Assembly: GCF_002964665.1 (NCBI RefSeq)
Contig: NZ_PQBZ01000013.1
Span: forward strand, 62,001 to 126,000
Reading direction: 5' to 3'
Length of the DNA: 64,000 nucleotides
Source: Pseudoalteromonas sp. T1lg23B
Lineage (GTDB): Bacteria; Pseudomonadota; Gammaproteobacteria; Enterobacterales; Alteromonadaceae
Translations under genes and position numbers: made by a program
Shown: one piece after another, positions 1 through 9,600 of the stretch
Position numbering within the stretch: the stretch's first letter is position 1
How the letters are laid out: every line of letters begins with the position of its first letter
The notes under the pieces: generated by a model
The model's input: only the letters and a program-made list of their open reading frames with translations
The model's database searches: none
What the model was told of the DNA's origin: nothing

Positions 1-1
1 A

Positions 2-1726
2 GATGAGCGCGACATCAGTTTTGCGCCTGAATCTTCAGGGGTACAAACTTCACATAGACAGCAGCGTTTGTACGAAATTGATTTCCTTGGTGCGATGCTG
101 GATAAGCAAATTAACTTCTCCATCATCTTTAATCAGACCCGTATCGCGCGTGACAAAATTCAAGCATTGGTTGAGTTGTGGCAAAGCAAGATGGCGTTTA
201 TTGCCGAGCAAGTTGAGACCTTACCTCGCTTTAGTTCAGAGGCTCAAACTCAGTTGCAGTATTTTGCCAATGATGCCCATCACGCCAGTACCCAACGTTT
301 ATTGGCAGGCCTAGCGGACAATGACATCCATTGCGCCATGCCAGCGACATCCACACAGGTCGGTTTGATGTATGAGAGCTTGGTCAGTGACACACAAGGC
401 ATGTACGTATCGCAGTTGGTCAACCAGCTACGTGGTGAGCTCAATGAAGCGGCCTTTAAGGCAGCGTGGCAAGCCATCGTGGAAAGACACAGCATTTATC
501 GCACTGCATTTCATGTCAATGATGAAGGGGTGTTTGTGCAAGCGGTGAAAGAGTATGTGCAAGTGCCTTGGCATTCTCACGATTGGACGCACCTGAGCTC
601 AGAGCAACAAGAGGCGAAGTTTAATGCCTTGGTAGCGCAAGATGCCCAAACCAACTTTGATATTGCGCAAGCACCATTGATGCGTATCAACCTAGTGAAA
701 CTCTCAGAGGATTGTTATCGCATGTTGCTCAGTGAACACCATGGGATTTCCGATGGTTGGTCACGTGGTGTGGTGCTCAAAGAGCTCGCACAGTTCTATT
801 TAGCTTATTTAGATGGCAGCGATCTGGCGTTACCTCCTGCACATCCATTTGCCGATTATGTTGGCTGGTTGAACCGACAGGATAATCAGGCCGCCAAGCA
901 GTTCTGGCAGCAAAGTTTAAGCAATGCACCGATGTGTAAGCCATTGGCAGGTCAAAACGAGGCAACACAAGTGGCCAGCATAGACAGATTTTCTTGTCAC
1001 TTTAGTGCCGAGCTGTCTGAGCAAGTACAGAGCTTTGCTAAACAGCATCGCATCACAGTCAATACCATCGCGCAGCTTGCATGGGCGCTGACGCTATCTA
1101 CATACAGTGACAGTGAAGATGTAGTGTTTGCAACCACCTTATCAGGACGTCCGGCAGCCCTTGAAGGTGTAGAAGAAATCGTCGGGCCGTTTATTAACAC
1201 GGTTCCGGTGCGCATCAAACTTGATCAGCAACAAAGCATCTTAGGGTTGTTGCAACAATGTCAGCAGTTACAACTTGGCATTGCTGAAAACGACTTTTTG
1301 CCATTGAGCGAAGTGCTCAAACAAGGGGGCTTAAGCTCGGTGAGTGAGGTGATCAACAGTTTGTTTGTGTATGAAAACTTCCCACTAACAGCGCCAACCA
1401 AGCAGCCTGACAGCAGCCTTTGGGTGGAATGGGTAGATAGCCTGGATAAATCTGAATTTCCATTGTCATTGATGCTCGTACCTGAGCAGCAGCTCGAATG
1501 GGTGGTGTATTACCACACGCCACATTTTGATGCTGAGTTTATCAAGACGATGTCTGAAAACTATCAAACAATTTTAGCGACATTAATGGATAACAGCGCA
1601 CAAAGACTCATGGATGTAGCGCTACTTCCAACCACTGCCTACGCCAAGATACAGCAGCAACTCGAGCAGACAAAGGCGTTATCTCAGCAGGCAGAAGATA
1701 CTTCGATTGAAGTATTAGAATTTTAA
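2..1726 (+). CDS. Nonribosomal peptide synthetase, C-terminal fragment (E end - C)
   Basis: This frame is open to the left edge, so the gene starts outside the window. The first ~75 residues look like the C-terminal end of an epimerization (E) domain. They are followed by a complete condensation (C) domain of about 450 residues. Its catalytic motif HHGISDG is intact (bases 737-757) and its start resembles C domains of the 'xPxTxxQ.GlmyesL' type. Because it follows an E domain, it should accept a D-configured upstream residue (DCL type, inferred). The protein ends right after this C domain, with no A or T domain, so the amino acid it joins must come in trans from the next protein, whose start is 37 bases downstream. 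That next protein begins with a TubC-type docking domain. NRPS identity is secure; the product is unknown. Confidence 0.93.
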   Translation, partial: DERDISFAPESSGVQTSHRQQRLYEIDFLGAMLDKQINFSIIFNQTRIARDKIQALVELWQSKMAFIAEQVETLPRFSSEAQTQLQYFANDAHHASTQRLLAGLADNDIHCAMPATSTQVGLMYESLVSDTQGMYVSQLVNQLRGELNEAAFKAAWQAIVERHSIYRTAFHVNDEGVFVQAVKEYVQVPWHSHDWTHLSSEQQEAKFNALVAQDAQTNFDIAQAPLMRINLVKLSEDCYRMLLSEHHGISDGWSRGVVLKELAQFYLAYLDGSDLALPPAHPFADYVGWLNRQDNQAAKQFWQQSLSNAPMCKPLAGQNEATQVASIDRFSCHFSAELSEQVQSFAKQHRITVNTIAQLAWALTLSTYSDSEDVVFATTLSGRPAALEGVEEIVGPFINTVPVRIKLDQQQSILGLLQQCQQLQLGIAENDFLPLSEVLKQGGLSSVSEVINSLFVYENFPLTAPTKQPDSSLWVEWVDSLDKSEFPLSLMLVPEQQLEWVVYYHTPHFDAEFIKTMSENYQTILATLMDNSAQRLMDVALLPTTAYAKIQQQLEQTKALSQQAEDTSIEVLEF

Positions 1727-1762
1727 AAATGACAAGAATAATAAAGAATTAGGAATAAGAAA

Positions 1763-3646
1763 ATGACATTAACAGTACTAAAACAAGCACAAGCACAGGG
1801 CGTATTACTTTACCTAGAAAACAACAAACTGAAAGCGCGAGCAGCGAAAGGTGCGATGACAGATGACTTAAAGAAAAGCATTGTTGAGCATAAAGATGCG
1901 TTGGTTGAGCTGATGTCTTCGTTCAATTTGTTGAACCTCAATGATGCGATGATTGAGCAACAACAGAACTATTGGCTAGAGCAGCTAGCAGACTCTAGTG
2001 AACAAGCTTGGCAAGTACCGCTAAGCAAGCGCTCTGCCAATACCCAAGGTGTGGAATATGCACAGCACACTGTCGTGTTGGATGCAGGATTGCTGGCGCA
2101 ACTAGATGCGTTTGCCATTGCACAACAAACGGACCGTTTCGCGGTGTTACACAGTGCGCTATGTGCTCAGCTGAATCAGTATTCTGGCGTGAAGGATTGT
2201 GTGGTATCACAGCACTTACAAGGTGGTATGGGCTACTGTGCGGATAACTTTGATAACAGTGTTGCGCTGCGTATGAAAATGACGGACGACGCGTCATTTA
2301 AAGATTATTTAAATCATTATGAACAACAGCGTATTGCAGCATTGAACAACGCCAGCTTAACCGCCGGGTTATTGGCAGAAGCACTACAAAAAGATGAGCA
2401 AGCTAGTGTGGCGGGTCAACCTCGTATGTTCAGCGGTTACTATGAGCAATCACGTCCTGAGCATGACTATGATCAGGGCTGTGATCTGAGTGTATCGTTT
2501 GTGGCTAAATCATCTTCACTGGAAGTGACTTGGCGCTACAACACCCATTGTGTTTCAGACACATTTGTTAAGCGCTTTATGGCAAATTTCCAAGCATTGA
2601 TTGTGTGTGTGTTAAATGCCGATACGCAACCACTTAGTAGCTTGCCGTTATTATCAAAATTTGAATATGAAGAATTACAATACCTAGCGCAAGGTGCCAG
2701 CGATGAGCGACACGTACAATATGACTCGGTGTTAGCACGTTTTAATGCATGGGTTGAGTCTACTCCTTCGGCAATCGCGGTGACGGATCAGGCTCAGTCA
2801 TTGAGCTATGCCCAACTTGATGCCAAAGCCGCTCAGGTTGCCTATCACTTGCTGGATAATGGTGTACAGGTGGGCGATGTTGTGGCCGTCAGTATGGCCC
2901 GCTCGGTTGACTTTATGGTGGCTATTTTAGGGGTGCTCAAATCGGGTGCCGCTTACTTACCGATTGACCCAAGCTACCCGGCTGATCGTGTGCAGCATAT
3001 GCTCAATGACAGCCAAGCGCGTATGTTACTTAATCATTCGGACAATGTGATTAGCGCTGAGTTTTCTGGCACCGTGATGAGCATTGATACTTTACAAGAC
3101 ACCAAAGCGCGTCCATTACCACAAAATCAGGCCAATGATTTAGCCTATGTGATTTACACCTCAGGCTCAACGGGGCTACCGAAGGGGGTTGCTTTATCTC
3201 ATCGTGGTGCGTTGAACTTATTTTTCAACCAGCTAGATTGCTTCAAAATGAGTGAGCAAAGCCGTGTGTTGCAGTTTGCTTCTATCAGTTTTGATGCGGC
3301 AACCTGGGAGTGGATGATGGCATTGTTGGCGGGGTCAAGTTTGTATATCTGTCCAGAAGCCGCGCGTACCTCAACACAAGATTTGGCCGATTATCTGGTT
3401 GATAACGGCATTACCCATGCCACATTGCCGCCGTCATTGTTAACTCATATGGACATCGAGCGTGATTATCAGTTTGATGCTTTGATTGTTGCCGGTGAGG
3501 CGATTGAAACGGCACTGGGTGGCGTTGGGCTGATAAATTCCCACTGTATAATGGCTATGGACCATCTGAAAGCACCGTATGTGCGTCGGTTGACCGTATC
3601 CGCGCCAACGAAGTGGTCAGCATTGGTAGTGCGCTGGCAAACTTAA
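1763..3646 (+). CDS. NRPS, 5' part: TubC docking domain - C-lobe remnant - A1 (interrupted by frameshift)
   Basis: The ATG at 1763 has AGGA eight bases upstream. Residues 1-50 form a TubC_N docking domain (M-TLTVLKQAQAQGVLLYLEN style) that aligns residue for residue with the start of the third synthetase. Residues ~60-300 resemble only the C-terminal lobe of a condensation domain; there is no HHxxxDG, so it cannot catalyse condensation alone. From ~residue 325 an adenylation domain begins, with the ATP loop YTSGSTGLPKG at ~3150-3187. Pocket residues across the break read D-A-W-T-I-A-G-V-C, close to the Phe code. After about base 3519 this frame loses homology and runs into a nonsense tail ending at 3646; the real continuation is in frame 1. 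The true gene is probably 1763-12225 with one base missing. Confidence 0.9.
   Translation: MTLTVLKQAQAQGVLLYLENNKLKARAAKGAMTDDLKKSIVEHKDALVELMSSFNLLNLNDAMIEQQQNYWLEQLADSSEQAWQVPLSKRSANTQGVEYAQHTVVLDAGLLAQLDAFAIAQQTDRFAVLHSALCAQLNQYSGVKDCVVSQHLQGGMGYCADNFDNSVALRMKMTDDASFKDYLNHYEQQRIAALNNASLTAGLLAEALQKDEQASVAGQPRMFSGYYEQSRPEHDYDQGCDLSVSFVAKSSSLEVTWRYNTHCVSDTFVKRFMANFQALIVCVLNADTQPLSSLPLLSKFEYEELQYLAQGASDERHVQYDSVLARFNAWVESTPSAIAVTDQAQSLSYAQLDAKAAQVAYHLLDNGVQVGDVVAVSMARSVDFMVAILGVLKSGAAYLPIDPSYPADRVQHMLNDSQARMLLNHSDNVISAEFSGTVMSIDTLQDTKARPLPQNQANDLAYVIYTSGSTGLPKGVALSHRGALNLFFNQLDCFKMSEQSRVLQFASISFDAATWEWMMALLAGSSLYICPEAARTSTQDLADYLVDNGITHATLPPSLLTHMDIERDYQFDALIVAGEAIETALGGVGLINSHCIMAMDHLKAPYVRRLTVSAPTKWSALVVRWQT
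3515..3522 (+). other. Single-base frameshift inside adenylation domain A1
   Basis: Up to base 3517 frame 2 encodes the conserved VAGEAIETAL stretch of an A domain. From about base 3520 frame 1 encodes the direct continuation WRWADKFPLYNGYGPSES, which contains the A5 core motif. Adding one base in the short G run (CTGGGTGG) joins both halves into a continuous A domain, so the defect is a net loss of one base. It may be a sequencing or assembly error or a real inactivating mutation; the sequence alone cannot decide. Confidence 0.88.
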
Positions 3647-6600
3647 GCCTGTATGTGGTTGCACCGAACACCCAGCAGTTAGTACCTCGCGGCGCAGCCG
3701 GTGAACTTCTGATCGCGGGTGCATCATTAGCGAAAGGTTATTTACACAACCCAACATTGACCGCGCGTAGCTTTATTGAAAGCGATTTAGGTGTTGGTAA
3801 AGCTCAGCGTTTGTACCGTACCGGTGACTATGTTCGTCTGTTGGAAAACGGCAAACTAGAGTTTTTGGGTCGTATTGATAATCAGATCCAATTTAACGGT
3901 TTCCGTATTGAATTAGGTGAAATCGAGCAGGTGATTCAAGCGCAAGCGGGCGTGAAGTCAGCGCTGGTGATCCTCGACCCACATTCACAGTTAAAAAGAT
4001 TGGTTGCCTACGTGATCAAAGAAGATGATGCGTTCGATAGCCATGCGGTATTAGACGGTGTCAAAGATCAACTACCTGATTATATGGTGCCTGCGGTAAT
4101 TGTGACGGTTGATAGTTATCCACTGACTGCCAACGGTAAAGTGGACACCTCTAAATTACCGATTGCAGATGTAAGCGCTAATAGATCAAATGCTTATGTA
4201 GCACCTAAAGATGAAGTGCAACGTTTATTGTGCGAGCAATGGCAGCAATTGTTGATGGTTGAACAAGTGGGTATCACGGACAGCTTCTTTGAATTGGGCG
4301 GAGACTCTATTTTGTCTATTCAAGCGGTTGCTAGAGCGAACCAAAAAGGTATCAATATCACCACTAAAGGGCTATTAAAGCTACAAACCATCGAGAAATT
4401 GACCGCTGATCTTGCAGATCAAGCGCCACAAGAAGTTAAAGCAACGCAAGAAGCCTTAACGGGTAATGCGCCGCTGTTACCCATTCAGCAGTCCTATTTA
4501 GATAACACGCAAGTTGACCATCATTACTTCAATCAAGCCGTGTTATTGTCAGTACCCAGTGAGTTGAACCACGCGATGTTGACTCGTATTGTTAATGCGA
4601 TGGTCGCTCGACACGATGCGATGCGTTTAGGCTTTAGCCAAGATGAACAAGGTCAGTGGTGCGCTCAGTATCAAACTTTCAGCGAGCAACAGCTTAATGC
4701 GTGCTGTGTAGCATTGGATTTACCAGAAGATACTACACAACAGGCACAATTCATTGAACAAGTGGGTGAGCAATATCAAAGTAATTTTGCGCTAGTTGGA
4801 GATCCGTTGGTTCGTGCGGTATTACTGAGTTCAAAAGAGACGCAGTATGTGTTGTTCGTTGCACACCACTTGATTATTGATGGCATGTCTTGGCGTGTAC
4901 TACTACAAGACTTAATGCAAGCCTATGGTCAATTGAACCAAGGCCATGAGATAGCATTAGGCGCAAAAACGTCAAGCTATCAACAATGGACCGAAGCGCT
5001 CGCTGATTACCAAGACCCAGCGCAAGACATCTGGTCTTTATCACAACCAGTTGATCGAATTGAGACCGACTTTGATGAAGTGGGTGACAATAGCCAAGCT
5101 TCAACACAAATGTGGCACTTTGAACTCAATGAAAAAGACACGCAAGCTTTGTTAAAAGAGTGTCCAAGTAGCTACAACACCACCATTAATGAATTATTGT
5201 TGTCAGCATTGGCACAGGCATTACACCAGTGGCAAACGCTCGATACCGTGTCAGTTATGCTCGAAAGCCATGGCCGCGAACCGTTATTTGATGACATTGA
5301 TACAAGCCAAACGGTGGGTTGGTTTACCAGCATCTATCCTTTGGTTCTTAACTGTGCCGATAGCGAAATGGGCGAAACCATTAAAGATATAAAAGAGCGT
5401 TACCGCGCCATTCCAAACAATGGTATTGGTTTTGGTTATTGGGCACAGCGCAACCCTGAGCTGGCAAGCCAATATAATCCTCAAATTCTGTTTAACTACT
5501 TAGGTCAGTTCGATCAGGCGGTTGACAATGAGAGCGGCTTTGCTTTTGCAGAAGGAAACCTAGGTAAAGCCGTCAGTGATAAACACCAGCGTGAATACCT
5601 GCTGGGTATTAATTCACTCGTCAGCGAAGGACGCTTGTCTGTGGCACTGGATTACAGTGAAAACCGCTTTACAGCAGACAACATCAAGTCGTTTAGTAAC
5701 TTATTAGAACAGGCATTAATTGAGCTGGTGGCACACTGTAAAGTTGTTAAACAACAATATACGCCATCGGATTTTCCGTTAGCATCAATCACCCAACAAG
5801 AGCTTGATGTATTACAGCAACAGCATGATATTGCAAGGCTATATCCTGCAACATCAATGCAAAAGGGCATGATGTTCCAAAGCTTGGTAAAAAATGATGC
5901 GTATCTAACACAGAGTGACTTCGTGTTTACGGGTGAAATCGACCTCACGTATTTCCAACAGGCATGGCAATCAGTGATTGACCGCTTTGATGTGTTTAGA
6001 ACCGTCTTTGTAGGGTCGGGTGAGTCACTTCATCAGCTGGTTGTTAAGCAAGCGACATTACCGTGGCATGTTGAGGACCTGCGCGAATTAGGTGAGCAGC
6101 AGCAACAACAGCGTTTCGATGAATTTAGAACACAAGACCGTCAACAAGGTTTTGACTTAGCCAATAGCGCACCGATGATGCGGGTTGTAATCTTCAAGCT
6201 GGCAGATGACAAGTACCGTTTACTTTGGACGCACCACCACATTCTACTAGATGGTTGGAGCTTACCGATTGTGTACGGCGCTGTGGTTGAAAGCTATGAG
6301 TGTTTAATGCAGGGCAAGCCGTTGGTGACTGCACCAAGTGGTGACTATGAGTCTTACATTCGCTGGTTGGGTGAGCGTTCACAAAGCGATGCACAGCAAT
6401 ATTGGCGTGGTCAGTTGGGACACATTGATAATCCAACACCATTAAATATTGATAAGTTACCAACGGATGGAGAAAGCGGTCACCATGTTCAACGTCAATT
6501 ATTGTCAAAAGAACAGACAGCCCGTTTAAAAGACTTTGCCGCCAGTGCACAAGTGACCGTTAACACCTTGCTACAGTTTGCATGGGGTTACTTACTACAT

Positions 6601-9600
6601 CGCTACAGCAATGAAAACGAGGTGGTATTTGGCTCTATCGTATCGGGCCGCCCTGGTGAGTTGTTGGATGTAGAACAGATGGTTGGCTTGTTTATCAACA
6701 ACATCCCTGTGGTACTCAACCTTGATAATCAACAGTCAATTCGCGAGCAACTACAAGCAATGCACGCTAACTTCCAAGAAGCGAACGAACATTGCTATGT
6801 ACCGCTCAATGAAATTCAATCCTACAGTGAAGTTGAAGGTGGTTATCCACTATTTGACAGTATTTTCTCATTTGAAAACTACCCGTTGGATGCTGCTGTA
6901 AGCGCAGAGAAAGAAGCAAGTATCGCGGTTGAATCGGTGGACGCCTTTGAAGAGAACGAATACAAGTTGACAATCAATGCGGGTCTTAGTGAGACGTTGA
7001 TTGTGCGTTGTAGCTACTACAAAGAGCAGTTTGCACAAAGTACCGTACAGCGCGTACTTGATCACTACATTCAGATCCTATTACAACTGCCGCAATGTGA
7101 GCAGCTAACACAGGTAGAACTATTAACGCAGCAAGAGCAAACGCAACTGCTAAGCATGGGCGAGCAACTCAATCACTATGAGGTGACGCGTTGTATTCAC
7201 GAGCAGTTTGAGGCACAAGTCGCGCAATATCCTGATGCTGTAGCGGTGGTGTGTGATGATCAACAATTAACCTATCGTGAGTTGAACGAGCGTGCCAACC
7301 AGATAGCACATTACTTGATGACGCAAGGTGTGGAAGCGGATGAATTGGTCGGTTTATACACCGAACGTTCGTTGGAAATGATTGTGGGAATTTTAGCGAT
7401 TCTTAAATCAGGTGCGGCTTATGTGCCACTGGACCCAGACTATCCAGATTCGCGTATCGAATACATGCTCGAAGACAGTGATATACGCATCGTATTGACT
7501 CAGTCACATCTGCAAGAAACCATCCCAGCAGAAGAGCAGTTGTTGGTGCTAGTTGATGAACCCGAGCGCTATGAAGGCTTCCGTAAAGACAACATCAGTA
7601 CTACTGATGCCAATGTGTCGGTACAGAATCTGGCTTATGTGATTTACACCTCGGGTTCAACGGGCAAGCCTAAAGGCGTGCTGGTAGAGCATCGAAATGT
7701 ATTGCGTTTATTTAGCTCATCAGATGAACATTTTGACTTTAAGCAAACGGATGTTTGGAGCTTATTCCACTCGATCTCTTTCGACTTCTCAGTGTGGGAG
7801 ATTTGGGGAGCACTATTTTATGGTGCGAAGTTGGTTGTTGTACCAAAAGAAGTGGCCAAAGAAACAGAGCGTTTCAGTGCCTTAGTAAACGAACAGAAGG
7901 TGACGGTATTAAGCCAAACACCTGCGGCATTTGAGCTATTTAGCCAACAAGATCAAATCGAGCCACATGATACCTTACGTTATGTTGTATTCGGTGGCGC
8001 GGCATTGAACTTTGCCAGCTTGAAGCCTTGGATAGCACGTCATGGTGACGATGCACCACAGCTTATCAACATGTATGGTATTACTGAAACCACAGTACAT
8101 GTTACCTACAAGCGCGTAACGCAAGAGCATGTCATGAGCGAGCAAGGCAGTATGATAGGCTTCCCGCTGTTGGACCTATCTTCATATGTACTTGACCAAA
8201 ACCAGCAGTTTGTTGCTATTGGGGTACCGGGCGAACTATATGTGGGCGGTGATGGCGTCACGCGTGGTTATTTAAACCGTGATGATTTGACCGAACGTGC
8301 CTTTATCGACAATCCATTTATGGCTGGCGAGCGTTTATATCGCACAGGGGACTTAGTGAAACGTATCGACACAGGTGAACTCGTTTATCTAGGACGTATC
8401 GATGATCAGGTGAAGATCCGTGGCTTTAGGATTGAACTGGGCGAGATTGAGCATCAAATCCGTGACCATCATTCAGTCAATGAGGTCTTAGTTCTGACGC
8501 AGGGTGAGTTACATGACAAGCGCTTAGTGGCTTATGTCGTACTGACAGAGGGTCAAGAGCAACAGCAAGCGATCGCTGATTTAAAAGCCAGCATCACCCA
8601 AAGCTTAGCGCCACACATGGTGCCTGCGGCCTTCGTTGTGATTGATAAAATTCCGCTGACAATTAACGGTAAAGTAAATAGAAAAGCACTACCAGAAGCT
8701 GATTTCTCAGCATCGGTTGAGGATTATCAAGCACCTGAAACAGCAGTTGAAGTCGCGATGGCTGATATTTGGCAGCAGGTATTGAAAGTCGAACGAGTTG
8801 GGGTGAGCGATAACTTCTTTGCACTGGGGGGAGATTCTATTCGCGCGATTAGCCTAGTTGCAAAAATGAAAGAGTCGGGTTACTCGGTGTCAATAGGTGC
8901 GCTGTTTGAGCATCCAACAATCAAACAACTCGCAGGGGTGGTTGCACAAGAAGAAGTGATCTCACTGCCAGATGTGCCAGCATTTTCAATGCTAGCAGAG
9001 CAAGAGTATGCCAAGCTACGTGACCAAGCTGATTTCGAGAGTATCGAAGATGCTTATCCAATGACTCAGTTACAACAAGGTATGGTGTTCCATAACTTAT
9101 TGGCAGGCGGTCAAGGTATTTATCACGATGTAATGAGCTTTAAGATTAAGTCAGCATTTGATGCACCGACATTTGCAGCGGCGGTGACTTCGTTAGCACA
9201 GCGTCATCAAATTCTACGAACCTTGTTTGTGATGGACTCGCAAGCCTCTACTCAGTTGGTATACAAGCAGTTGGCTGTGGAGCCGGAAGTGGTGTCATTA
9301 ACTGACATGACAGAGCAACAACAAGCTCAGTACCTAACTCAGTGGATTAACGATGAGAAAAACTCGGCGTTTGATTTTAGCAAGCCACTATGGCGCATAT
9401 ACATTCACCAACTAGATGAAGAATGCTTCCAATACACCATTAGCTTCCATCACGCATTATTTGATGGTTGGAGTATTGCGACATTAAACACTCAGTTATT
9501 CAATGAGTACATTGCGCGTAGAGAAGGGACTTATCAAGCCAGTGACGACGTAGTGCTGCCATATAAGTATTTAGTGCACCAAGAGCAAGCCGCCATGCAA

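Noticed and set aside
3520..3646. Programmed ribosomal frameshifting in A1
   Set aside because: There is no slippery heptamer or downstream pseudoknot evident, and the protein logic needs a simple one-base correction; error or mutation is the simpler explanation.
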